Source: DATLLJ01 sp035537875
Lineage (GTDB): Bacteria > Acidobacteriota > Vicinamibacteria > Vicinamibacterales > CAVVIG01
Assembly: GCA_035537875.1 (NCBI GenBank)
Contig: DATLLJ010000028.1
Span: 72,533 to 136,532, forward strand
Reading direction: 5' to 3'
DNA length: 64,000 nucleotides
A model generated the notes under the pieces. The model saw only the letters and a list, made by a program, of their open reading frames with translations, searched no databases and was not told where the DNA came from. This document shows, piece after piece, positions 25,258-33,404 of the stretch. How positions within the stretch are numbered: the stretch's first letter is position 1; each line of letters begins with the position of its first letter. The position numbers and the translations under genes were made by a program.

Positions 25258-27663
25258 GTGAGACTCGGATTCGTTGCCGTCGCGCTGTTGCTGATTCCCG
25301 TATCCGCCGCCGCCCAGGGCCAACCGCTGGCCGGCAGCAACCCGCTCGCCGAGCTGCATGACCAGGTCACGCGCGTGCTGGCCGAGGCGAACCTTCCCTT
25401 CACTGAGGAGCAACAGCGCGCAATCGTGTTGATGATGGAAGACCGCCGGCAGGCCTCCGAAGAGCTCTTTGGCGACCTCCTCGACTTCAGCGCCGGTCCG
25501 ACCCAGGGTCAAGACGAGGACCGCCTTCGCTCGGCTATCGACTGGATGCGGGGCGAGTTTCTGACCCAGCTTCAGAACTTCCTGACGCCAGAGCAGACCG
25601 CAGTCTGGACCCGCTTCCTCGAGACCCAAGCGACCGAGAGCGACGACTCCGGCCCTCAGGTTGAGCAGCAGACGCAATATGTCCGCATCAACAACAACGC
25701 CTTCACCGCAGAAGACGACGAGTACGAACGCGGCGGCGGGCCCGACACCGACATCATCGAGCGTGGCGGAGTCGGCGCCTTTCACGGCAATGCCGAGCTG
25801 ATGCTCAAGGACGATGCGCTCAATGCGAGGAACCCGCTGGCGCACAACAAGCCGGAGTATCGCGAGCACCAGACCAGCTTCGATTTCGGCGGACCCGTCA
25901 TCCCGCGCCGGCTGACCGCCACCGTCTTCTTCAGCCACAACAAGGCCGAGAACGTGGACACGATTCACGCGACGACCCCCGGAGGTCTGTTCGATCTCGG
26001 CATTGTCCGCCCCGTGATCAACCAGGATATCCGGACAGAGGGGGTGTACCAGCTCTTCGACGGCCACTCGCTCGCCTTTGACTTCGGCGTCGAAAGCGAA
26101 TCGCAGCAGAATCAGAACATCGGGGGGTTCACGCTGCCGGAGCGGGCTTCGAACTCCGACGACACGGAATGGAGCGCCGAGCTCGAGACTTTTTCGACGC
26201 TGACTCAGACGTCGTTGTTCGAGACCAGGTTCGACATCAGGAGCAGCCGCTCCGAGACGATCCCGTTGAGCGAGGCGGTTCAGATCAACGTGCTCGACGC
26301 GTTTCGGAGCGGGGGGGCACAGGACCTCGCCACCGCAACGCGACGCGACTACGAGTTCGGCACGTTGTATACGCGTTCCGCCGAGATCGTCACAATCAAG
26401 GCCGGCGTTGAGGGTCTGTACCAGGACAACCAGTCGTTTTCCCAGGAGAACTTCGGCGGTTCGTTCACGTTTTCGAACCTCCCGGCGTATGAGCTCGGCC
26501 TGCCGCTCAACTATCGAGTGACGCGCGGGAATCCACTGCTCGAAGCCAGCCAGTTCGAGCTGTCCGCGTTCATGCAGAACGACATCAGGCTGTCATCGCG
26601 AGCCACGCTGATGGCGGGTCTGCGGTACGATTGGCAGACGAACATTGACCAACGGAACAACTTCGCGCCCCGCGTGGGCTTCGCGCTCGCCGTCGGCCAG
26701 TCGTCGGTGATCCGCGGGGGCGCCGGGCTCTTCCACAATCGGGTATCGCTCGGGGTCATCGAGGAGCAACGCCGCCTCGACGGCAGCCGCCAGTTCGAGC
26801 TGATCGTCGATCGGCCGTCCTACCCCGACCCGTTTCAAGCCGGAACGATCAGGAACACGTTGCCGTCCGTGCAGGTGCTGGATCCAAATCTCGACGTGCC
26901 GAGCATCGCCATCATCCAGGCGGCCTACGAGCGCACCTTCTTCAGGACGCTGCTGTTCAGCGCGTCCTACGAGCACAATCGAGACCGCCGCCTGCGTTTT
27001 CGCAACCTGAATGCTCCGCTGCCCGGCGACACCGAACGGCCCGATCCGACACGCGGCAACATCCTCAACGTGGAGTCCTCGGGCCGGGCGTTGGGCAACG
27101 TCTGGAGGCTCAGCTATCGCCACCGCTTCAGTATTTTCAACATCTCCTCCACGTACTCCGTGTCGAGAAGCTGGGACGACGTCGCGCCCAACAACCCGTC
27201 GCTGCCGATGAACAACTACGACTTGGGCGCCGACTGGGGCCGGATACCGACGCCGGTCCACCAATTCAACAGCAGCGTCAATACCCGCCTCCCCCTCGGC
27301 GTCTTTCTGACAGGAATCGTGCGGGCCAACAGCGGGCGCGCCTACACGATCACGACCGGGAGGGACAACAACAACGACACGCAGGTCAACGATCGCCCTT
27401 CCGGCGTCGGACGGTTCAGCGAGCGCGGCCCGGCGTTCTTCCAGACCGATTTCAACATCTCGAAGGCGTTCTTCTTCAGATCTGCCCGCACAGGCGGAGG
27501 TCTGTCCAGGATGAACGTCAACATCTTCGTCAACACGACCAACGCGTTCAACTGGACGAATCTCGGCAACCCGTCGGGCGTGATGACGTCGCCGAATTTC
27601 GGGATTTCGACCAGCGCGGAAGACCCGCGCGAAATCGAAGCGGGCATCCGCTTCCAGTTCTGA
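25258..27663 (+). CDS. Outer-membrane barrel (Oar-like receptor) with an N-terminal LTxxQ-like helical domain
   Basis: A GTG at 25258 starts a signal peptide (LGFVAVALLLIPVSAAAQG); 801 residues follow in all. Residues of about 30-130 are helical and contain two LTxxQ-like motifs (FTEEQQRAIVLMMEDRRQAS and LTPEQTAVW), recalling Spy/CpxP periplasmic proteins. A shortened plug-like region has GGVGAFHGNAELMLKDDALN, close to the Oar/TonB-receptor motif. The rest is a barrel (GPVIPRRLTATVFFSHNKAE, ADWGRIPTPVHQFNSSVNTR) ending in RFQF. There is no carboxypeptidase-like N-terminal domain and no clear TonB box, and it is shorter than usual Oar receptors (1000 or more). Transport of a substrate is inferred; regulation by the divergent TetR is likely. 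Confidence 0.8.
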   Translation: MRLGFVAVALLLIPVSAAAQGQPLAGSNPLAELHDQVTRVLAEANLPFTEEQQRAIVLMMEDRRQASEELFGDLLDFSAGPTQGQDEDRLRSAIDWMRGEFLTQLQNFLTPEQTAVWTRFLETQATESDDSGPQVEQQTQYVRINNNAFTAEDDEYERGGGPDTDIIERGGVGAFHGNAELMLKDDALNARNPLAHNKPEYREHQTSFDFGGPVIPRRLTATVFFSHNKAENVDTIHATTPGGLFDLGIVRPVINQDIRTEGVYQLFDGHSLAFDFGVESESQQNQNIGGFTLPERASNSDDTEWSAELETFSTLTQTSLFETRFDIRSSRSETIPLSEAVQINVLDAFRSGGAQDLATATRRDYEFGTLYTRSAEIVTIKAGVEGLYQDNQSFSQENFGGSFTFSNLPAYELGLPLNYRVTRGNPLLEASQFELSAFMQNDIRLSSRATLMAGLRYDWQTNIDQRNNFAPRVGFALAVGQSSVIRGGAGLFHNRVSLGVIEEQRRLDGSRQFELIVDRPSYPDPFQAGTIRNTLPSVQVLDPNLDVPSIAIIQAAYERTFFRTLLFSASYEHNRDRRLRFRNLNAPLPGDTERPDPTRGNILNVESSGRALGNVWRLSYRHRFSIFNISSTYSVSRSWDDVAPNNPSLPMNNYDLGADWGRIPTPVHQFNSSVNTRLPLGVFLTGIVRANSGRAYTITTGRDNNNDTQVNDRPSGVGRFSERGPAFFQTDFNISKAFFFRSARTGGGLSRMNVNIFVNTTNAFNWTNLGNPSGVMTSPNFGISTSAEDPREIEAGIRFQF

Positions 27664-27671
27664 GGCGTGCG

Positions 27672-28532
27672 TCAGGCCAAGTACTTCGCGAGGAGCGGCG
27701 CCAGGTCTTTCTTGGCCTGTTCCGGAATGACTTCAGGCCTCGTGATGATGGCCATGGCGAGCGCATCCTTGCACGGACACGTCCGCGCGGCAGGTATCCG
27801 CCCCACGGCGCCGGCAATCGCCCGTTGTGCGGTCTTGGCATTCTGCAGGAGGTTGCTGACGATCATTTCGACCGTCACCGCATCGTGATCCGGGTGCCAG
27901 CAGTCGTAGTCCGTTACGAGCGCAAGCGTCGCGTAGCAGATCTCGGCTTCGCGGGCCAGCTTCGCTTCCTGGAGGTTGGTCATGCCGATGACGTCCATCC
28001 CCCACGATCGATACAGCTTCGACTCGGCCAGTGTGGAGAACTGCGGGCCTTCCATGTTGACGTAGGTGCCGCCGCGATGAACCCTCGCCCCCACCGCCTC
28101 GGCCGAATTGGCGGCAATCGTCGAAAGCTCGCCGCAGACCGGATGCGCGAACGCGATATGCGCGACGAGGCCCCGGCCGAAAAACGTGCTGATGCGCCCC
28201 CTCGTGCGATCGAGAAACTGGTCCGGAATGAGGATGTCGAGCGGCTTGTACTCTTCTTTCAGGCTGCCCACCGCGCTCGCCGAGAGGATCCGCTCGACGC
28301 CCAGCAGCTTGAAGCCGTAGATATTCGCGCGAAAGTTCAGCTCGGACGGCAGGATGCGGTGGCCGACGCCGTGCCGGGCCAGAAACGCCACGCGCTTGCC
28401 GCGCAGTGTGCCGACCACGTACGGGCCGGACGGATCCCCGAAGGGAGTGGTCACCGTTTGTTCTTCGCGGTCGGTCAGCTCTTCCATGTCGTACAGGCCG
28501 CTGCCGCCGATGATGCCGATTTGAACGCTCAT
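27672..28532 (-). CDS. mtnP: S-methyl-5'-thioadenosine phosphorylase
   Basis: The 286-residue protein (from the ATG at 28532) has the phosphorylase motifs IGIIGGSGLYDMEELTD, VAFLARHGVGHRILPSELNF, RGGTYVNMEGPQFSTLAESK and MTNLQEAKLAREAEICYATL, followed by DYDCWH. These match MTA phosphorylase, which splits methylthioadenosine into adenine and methylthioribose phosphate in methionine salvage. An upstream in-frame ATG (28550) would add MANNNN, encoded by an AAC run; the shorter start is preferred because the first beta strand begins there. Specificity between MTA and other purine nucleosides is inferred. Confidence 0.93.
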   Translation of the reverse strand: MSVQIGIIGGSGLYDMEELTDREEQTVTTPFGDPSGPYVVGTLRGKRVAFLARHGVGHRILPSELNFRANIYGFKLLGVERILSASAVGSLKEEYKPLDILIPDQFLDRTRGRISTFFGRGLVAHIAFAHPVCGELSTIAANSAEAVGARVHRGGTYVNMEGPQFSTLAESKLYRSWGMDVIGMTNLQEAKLAREAEICYATLALVTDYDCWHPDHDAVTVEMIVSNLLQNAKTAQRAIAGAVGRIPAARTCPCKDALAMAIITRPEVIPEQAKKDLAPLLAKYLA

Positions 28533-28798
28533 GTTGTTGTTGTTCGCCAAAGAGGGACACGAAAGTTAAAGTGGTTCGGTCTTCGCCGCGATCTTCCAGT
28601 CAACGGGCGCGAAGCGCGCCTATAGGGGCCGCCGTTCTTACGCGCGACGTGCGGGTCGGCAGCCATTGCGGCGCGCGTGCTTCGGCCGGTGCAGTAGACA
28701 ACGGCGCCCGCCTCTCCCAGCATGCGGGCAATGCCTCGACCAGCGCTCCTGGTCGCACCAGCCACGACGGCGACCTTCTTCTCGAGCGGTTTTGCCAT
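28529..28798 (-). pseudogene. Truncated short-chain dehydrogenase (SDR) remnant
   Basis: The frame starts like an SDR: KKVAVVAGATRSAGRGIARM and LGEAGAVVYCTGRST form the dinucleotide-binding region. After about 41 residues the similarity stops and the remainder is arginine/proline-rich filler that runs into the mtnP start. A normal SDR has 250-300 residues including a catalytic YxxxK, which is missing. This is the 5' end of a gene whose rest has been lost, probably when the junction with mtnP was formed. Confidence 0.65.
28547..28573. repeat. 9-nt-period repeat upstream of mtnP
   Basis: Units CCAAAGAGG, GACACGAAA and GTTAAAGTG are in register, about 15 bases upstream of the mtnP start at 28532. 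The unit GACACGAAA closely matches GACACGAAG beside the Gfo/Idh gene. Confidence 0.4.
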
Positions 28799-28819
28799 AC
28801 GCGCCTTCCCGACCCCTTC

Positions 28820-30118
28820 TCAGCCGCCAGGCCGCACGCTTCGTGTCCCCTTGGCGTCTTCCCTCAAGTACCCCGCCGCGAGCGACGGGTCGTGCTCGAA
28901 GAACACCAGAAAGTTCTTTTCAATCGCCTCGGCGACGAACCGCTGCTTCGCCGCCATCGACTCCAGTGGAAAGAGGTCGTAGCCCATCACCCACACGTCC
29001 GGCAGGTGCGCAGACGTCGGAATGAGATCGGCAACGAACGCAGCGGTCTTTCCCGCAGACTCGATGATGACCATCTGGTGGTGAGGGGTGTGCCCGCCCG
29101 TCCGCCGCACCCGTACGCCCGGCATGATCGTCTGATCGTCCTCGACGAGCTGCAACACGCCCGCCTGCGCGAGAGGCACATAGTTGTCCAGCAGGTAGCT
29201 GGCGCGCGTTCGCGCGGTCGGATGGGTGGCGTCCTCCCATTCCCCGCGCCGGACGATGTACTGCGCGCGCGGGAAATGCGGCCGGAGGTGCCCCCGAGCG
29301 TCGCGGTCCGTGAAGCCACCCGCGTGATCGAAGTGGAGGTGCGAAGCCAGGACGATGTCGATGTCCTCCGGCGACAGACCCGCCTGCGCCAGCGAGTGAT
29401 CAAGATGCCGCCCGAGCCGCTCGACGCCGTAGATCCGATGGAACTTCTCGCTCTCTTTGTCGCCCATGCCGGCGTCGATGATCATCGTCCGTGCTCCTCG
29501 TACGACGAGGGGCCTCATGCTGAGCCGGATGCGGTTGCGTTCGTCGGCCGGCGCGACGGACGACCACATGGTCTTGGGGATCACACCGAACATCGACCCG
29601 CCGTCGAGGCGGAAGTAGCCGTCGCTGACGGAGATGAGCTCGAGGTCGCCGAGAGAATGGCGCACGACTGGATCGACCCGCGGTGCACTGACGCTCCTGT
29701 CCGGTCCGGCCTCGACTCCCCGCGGCTGCTTGAGCTCCACGAGGACCCCGTGGGCGCTCGATGGATGGATGAACGCCACCAGCGCGCCTTCGGCGCCGGG
29801 CCGCGGACTGTCGTCGACGAGCGTCGCGCCGCGCGCCTTGAGCTGGGCGAGCGCGGCGTGGATATCCTCGACACGTAGCGTGATGTGATGGAGCCCGGGG
29901 CCGCGTTTCTCGACGAACTTTGCGATCGGCGAATCGGGTGCGGTCGCCTGAAGCAGTTCGAGGCTCGACTGCCCCACTGGCACGAAGCGTGCCCGAACCT
30001 TCTGACTGGGGACTTCCTCGGGCGCTTCGACATCGAGGCCGAGCGCATCGCGATAGAAGCGGAGCGCCGCATCCAGATCGTTCACCGCAATCCCGATGTG
30101 GTCGAGAATCGCTTTCAT
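28820..30118 (-). CDS. Methylmalonyl-CoA epimerase fused to a metallo-beta-lactamase-fold hydrolase
   Basis: From the ATG at 30118 the 432-residue protein has two domains. Residues 1 to about 135 are a glyoxalase-fold epimerase: LDHIGIAVNDLDAALRFYRD, LHHITLRVEDIHAALAQL and HGVLVELKQ supply the metal ligands. From about residue 155 comes a metallo-beta-lactamase domain with the HLHFDHAGGF signature, GGHTPHHQMVII and later FEHDP. The epimerase converts S- to R-methylmalonyl-CoA; the hydrolase substrate is unknown, possibly a thioester or lactone. The start overlaps the meaB stop by 4 bases. The two domains appear in one uninterrupted frame. Confidence 0.85.
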   Translation of the reverse strand: MKAILDHIGIAVNDLDAALRFYRDALGLDVEAPEEVPSQKVRARFVPVGQSSLELLQATAPDSPIAKFVEKRGPGLHHITLRVEDIHAALAQLKARGATLVDDSPRPGAEGALVAFIHPSSAHGVLVELKQPRGVEAGPDRSVSAPRVDPVVRHSLGDLELISVSDGYFRLDGGSMFGVIPKTMWSSVAPADERNRIRLSMRPLVVRGARTMIIDAGMGDKESEKFHRIYGVERLGRHLDHSLAQAGLSPEDIDIVLASHLHFDHAGGFTDRDARGHLRPHFPRAQYIVRRGEWEDATHPTARTRASYLLDNYVPLAQAGVLQLVEDDQTIMPGVRVRRTGGHTPHHQMVIIESAGKTAAFVADLIPTSAHLPDVWVMGYDLFPLESMAAKQRFVAEAIEKNFLVFFEHDPSLAAGYLREDAKGTRSVRPGG

Positions 30119-31080
30119 GTCGTCCTCTGCTCGCCGACCTGGATGCCAGCCCGCCTCAAGAGACCTTCCGCCGCGGCGTAGGGATCGATGTCCCGCGCGG
30201 CAACCCGTTGCACCACGGCTGCAAACTCGCCTGGCTTCAGAATCTCGCCCTCCAAGTGCTGCATGAATCGCCGCGACACCAGTTCCCTGATCTGAAATTC
30301 GCTGCGCAGCTGCCGGCGGCTGAGCCGTATCGCTTCCGACTCCCGGCGGAAACGCCAGATCGCCTCGGCCAGCGCCTCGATGCCCGTGCCAGTCGTCGCG
30401 GTCGTCTTGAGGATGGGTGGGCGCCACGCGCCCGGCTCGAATACCCCAAGCGACAAGCTGGACTCAATTTCCGCGACCAGACGGTCGGCTCCTTCGCGAT
30501 CGGCCTTATTGACGACGAAGATGTCCGCAATCTCCATGACGCCTGCCTTGAGCGCCTGCACGTCGTCTCCGGCGCCGGGAACGAGCGTGACGATGGAGAC
30601 GTCGGCGGTGCGGATGATATCGACCTCGTCCTGTCCGACGCCGACCGTTTCGATGACCACCACCTCCATACCCGCCGCGTCGAACACGAGGACGGCCTCG
30701 CCGGTGGCGCGCGCGAGTCCACCCAGGTGGCCCCGCGTCGCCATGCTGCGGATGAACACGCCAGCGTCGGCGGCGTGGGCCTGCATGCGAAGGCGGTCGC
30801 CCAGCACCGCCCCGCCGCTGAACGGGCTGGAGGGATCCACTGCCAGCACGCCCACGGAGACACCGCCGCGGCGAAGCACTGCCGTCAGCCGATCGACGAG
30901 TGTGCTCTTACCGGCACCTGGCGGGCCGGTGACGCCGACGACATAGGCGCGACCGGTGCGGCTGAAAAGGGCCCTGAGCAGCGCCGGCGCGGTGGGATCC
31001 TCGTTTTCAATCAGAGAGATCGCCCGCGCAATCGCGCGGGCCTCGCCTGACAGCACGCGCTCGGACAGCGTCAGGGCCAT
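30115..31080 (-). CDS. meaB: MeaB/ArgK-family G protein, methylmalonyl-CoA mutase chaperone
   Basis: The 321-residue product has a P-loop GVTGPPGAGKSTLVDRLTAV, the switch segment VLAVDPSSPFSGGAVLGDR, the ETVGVGQDEVDI motif and the NKADREGADRL guanine-specificity motif. MeaB loads and protects the B12 cofactor of methylmalonyl-CoA mutase using GTP. The mutase genes lie about 30 kb away in the same window, and the epimerase domain is encoded by the adjacent gene, so the pathway is divided between two loci. Confidence 0.93.
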   Translation of the reverse strand: MALTLSERVLSGEARAIARAISLIENEDPTAPALLRALFSRTGRAYVVGVTGPPGAGKSTLVDRLTAVLRRGGVSVGVLAVDPSSPFSGGAVLGDRLRMQAHAADAGVFIRSMATRGHLGGLARATGEAVLVFDAAGMEVVVIETVGVGQDEVDIIRTADVSIVTLVPGAGDDVQALKAGVMEIADIFVVNKADREGADRLVAEIESSLSLGVFEPGAWRPPILKTTATTGTGIEALAEAIWRFRRESEAIRLSRRQLRSEFQIRELVSRRFMQHLEGEILKPGEFAAVVQRVAARDIDPYAAAEGLLRRAGIQVGEQRTT

Positions 31081-31125
31081 GACACGCTCATCGGGGACGC
31101 CGTGTCCACGCCCTCTGGTGCGGCA

Positions 31126-32295
31126 TCATCGCGCCAGCAGCTGGCGGGCAATCACCAGTCGCTGTATTTCGCTCGTCCCTTCTCCGATGGTCGTGAGCTT
31201 GACGTCGCGAAAGAACTTCTCCGCCGGGTAGTCTTTGACGAACCCGTACCCGCCGTGGATTTGCACGCAGTCGTCGGCCGCCTTGACGGCGATCTCGCTT
31301 GCATACAGCTTGGCCATCGCCGACTCGAGCGTCGTCCGCTCCGATCGATCCTTGAGATACGCCGCGCGATACGTGAGCAGCCGCGCCGCCTCGATGCGCG
31401 TGGCGTTGTCGGCCAGCTTCCACTGAATCGCCTGGAACTGGCCGATTGGCCGACCGAACGCCTCGCGCTGGCGCGCATACCGGACGGCTGTCTCATACGC
31501 GCCCTGAGCCAGCCCCACGGCGAGCGCCGCGATGCCGATGCGCCCGGCATCGAGCACCTGCATCGTGTCCTTGAAGGCGTGGCCCTCCTTCCCGAGCAGC
31601 TGGTCGCACGGCACATGGCAATTGTCGAGCAACACCTCGCTGGTATCGCTGGCGCGCATACCGAGCTTGTCCTCCTTCCGGCCGGCGGACAGCCCCGGCG
31701 TTCCTTTTTCGACGATGAAGGCCGACACGCTCTTGCTGCGACCGGCGCGTGCCGAGGACGGCGACGCCGGTCGGCCGGCGGTCACCGCCATGATGACGAA
31801 GAGGTCACCGACGGAACCGTGGGTCGTGAACGTTTTCGATCCGTTCAGCACCCAGCCGTCGCCAGACTTGACCGCCGTGGTTCGCATCGCCGCCGCATCG
31901 CTGCCCGAGGTCGGCTCGGTCAGGCCCCACGCGCCGATCTTCTCGCCCCGCGCCAGCGGGACGAGGTACTGCCGCCGTTGCTCGTCGTTGCCGAAGAGGT
32001 AGATGTGTGCGGCGCACAGACCGTTGTGCGCCGCGACCGACAGCGCCACGGCCGGATCGACGCGCGCGAGCTCCTCGATGCAAATGCAGTAATCGATCGC
32101 CGACATGCCGGCGCCGCCATACTGCTCGGGAAACTGAATGCCCATCAACCCGAGCCTCGCGAGCTCGGGGACGAGCTCGGCGGGGAAATGCTGCGCCTGG
32201 TCCCACTCACGTACGTGGGGCCGAATCTCCCGCTCGGCAAACTCGCGCACGCTCTGCCGGAGCAGCTGCTGGTCTGCGGTCAGCCGAAAGTCCAT
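31126..32295 (-). CDS. Acyl-CoA dehydrogenase
   Basis: The 389-residue protein starts with DFRLTADQQLLRQSVREFAE and shows the family signatures GAWGLTEPTSGSDAAAM, VLNGSKTFTTHGSVGD and, near the end, QIHGGYGFVKDYPAEKFFRD. It oxidises acyl-CoA to enoyl-CoA with FAD and passes electrons to ETF. Catalytic residue placement (Glu in the GEGTSEIQRL region) fits short-chain or branched-chain enzymes, but the exact substrate is not certain. The ATG at 32295 was preferred to one eight codons upstream. It precedes meaB by 45 bases on the same strand, suggesting a role in odd-chain or branched-chain breakdown to propionyl-CoA. Confidence 0.92.
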   Translation of the reverse strand: MDFRLTADQQLLRQSVREFAEREIRPHVREWDQAQHFPAELVPELARLGLMGIQFPEQYGGAGMSAIDYCICIEELARVDPAVALSVAAHNGLCAAHIYLFGNDEQRRQYLVPLARGEKIGAWGLTEPTSGSDAAAMRTTAVKSGDGWVLNGSKTFTTHGSVGDLFVIMAVTAGRPASPSSARAGRSKSVSAFIVEKGTPGLSAGRKEDKLGMRASDTSEVLLDNCHVPCDQLLGKEGHAFKDTMQVLDAGRIGIAALAVGLAQGAYETAVRYARQREAFGRPIGQFQAIQWKLADNATRIEAARLLTYRAAYLKDRSERTTLESAMAKLYASEIAVKAADDCVQIHGGYGFVKDYPAEKFFRDVKLTTIGEGTSEIQRLVIARQLLAR

Positions 32296-32325
32296 CAGCG
32301 GTTCCGATTCTACTATCATGGGTTC

Positions 32326-32817
32326 ATGAGACCGACGCGCGCGCTGGCGATCGCTGCCCTCGTTGCCGCCATCACGGCGACGACGGTCCGGCCGGCCTTT
32401 GCGGATGCGACGTTCTTCCTCGGCGCCCAGATGTCGCCCTCGAACCGCGCCTCGAAAGGCTTCGCCATCGGCTTCGGGATCCTCTTCGTCGGCTTCGAGT
32501 TCGAGTATGCGAGCGTCAACGAGGATCTCGAGGCGCGGGCGCCTTCCCTCAAGACCGGCGTAGGCAACGTGCTGCTGCAGACTCCGGTCCCAATCTACGG
32601 CTTTCAACCGTACTTCACGACCGGCGGCGGCGTGTATCGCGAGCAGCTGGACAACCGCCAGGACACCAGCTTCGCGAGCAACGTGGGCGGCGGCGTCAAG
32701 GTGTCGCTCGCCGGCCCGCTGCGACTGCGGGTCGATTATCGGGTATTCAAGCTGGAAAGCGGTGCGTTGACGTCGCCAACGCACCGACTGTATGGAGGGT
32801 TGAACCTGTCGTTCTGA
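32326..32817 (+). CDS. Small outer-membrane beta-barrel protein
   Basis: The 163-residue product has a signal peptide (RALAIAALVAAITATTVRPAFA) and then alternating amphipathic strands: FFLGAQMSPSN, FGILFVGFEFEYASV, FQPYFTTGGGVYRE, GGGVKVSLAGPLRLRVDYRV and a final GGLNLSF ending in phenylalanine. This fits an eight-stranded OmpA- or OmpW-type barrel. Function is unknown. It is divergent from the acyl-CoA dehydrogenase gene, with 30 bases between their starts. Confidence 0.75.
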   Translation: MRPTRALAIAALVAAITATTVRPAFADATFFLGAQMSPSNRASKGFAIGFGILFVGFEFEYASVNEDLEARAPSLKTGVGNVLLQTPVPIYGFQPYFTTGGGVYREQLDNRQDTSFASNVGGGVKVSLAGPLRLRVDYRVFKLESGALTSPTHRLYGGLNLSF

Positions 32818-32843
32818 GCCGAAGCGATCGACCGCTCGGTGTT

Positions 32844-33338
32844 CTAGAAATCGGCGGTCACGGTCAGGTTGATGATGGCCTGGCCACTGTACGAGTCGGC
32901 GAGAGTTTTGTAGAGCGCCGCTGCCTCCGCCGGGAAGCCTTCGGTCAGGATCTGGGAGACGCTGTACTCGGTCCCCTTCGCGACCGGATCGACAATCCAG
33001 ACATATAAGACCGCGCCGTTCGGACCCGGCTCCGCAGCCTTGAAGATCTTCCAACCCGCGGCCTGCTCCTTCCGCTGGGCGTTTTCGCTCTTGGCCAGCG
33101 CCTCCTTAATCTTCCCCACCACCATCTCGAAGTCCGCGACCTTGTCCGGCTTGATGTAATTGAGCACAAGTGCGCCATCGGCCCCAAAAGCGAACGGGTT
33201 CTTGGCAGGCTCGGCCTGCGCAGGTGCGGCCGCTTGCGCCCCGTGTACGGAGCCCCCGACAAGTGCGCCGACGACAAGACCCACGGCAATCCATCCCGGC
33301 CGACCCACCACCGCCGGCCTCACGAGCGATCGGAACAT
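32844..33338 (-). CDS. Exported hypothetical protein
   Basis: From the ATG at 33338 the protein has a signal peptide (GWIAVGLVVGALVGGSVHG ending at AQAA) and a mature part of about 125 residues (LVLNYIKPDKVADFEMVVGK and VLYVWIVDPVAKGTEYS) that resembles a small alpha/beta ferredoxin-like fold, perhaps related to antibiotic-biosynthesis-monooxygenase-like domains. No catalytic residues are seen. It lies alone between convergent barrel and hemW genes. Confidence 0.6.
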   Translation of the reverse strand: MFRSLVRPAVVGRPGWIAVGLVVGALVGGSVHGAQAAAPAQAEPAKNPFAFGADGALVLNYIKPDKVADFEMVVGKIKEALAKSENAQRKEQAAGWKIFKAAEPGPNGAVLYVWIVDPVAKGTEYSVSQILTEGFPAEAAALYKTLADSYSGQAIINLTVTADF

Positions 33339-33404
33339 CACGGCCTCCTTGAGCATCGAGAACGAAAAAGGAAGGTTACTCTAGCGCAAAGCCCAGCTCG
33401 AGGG

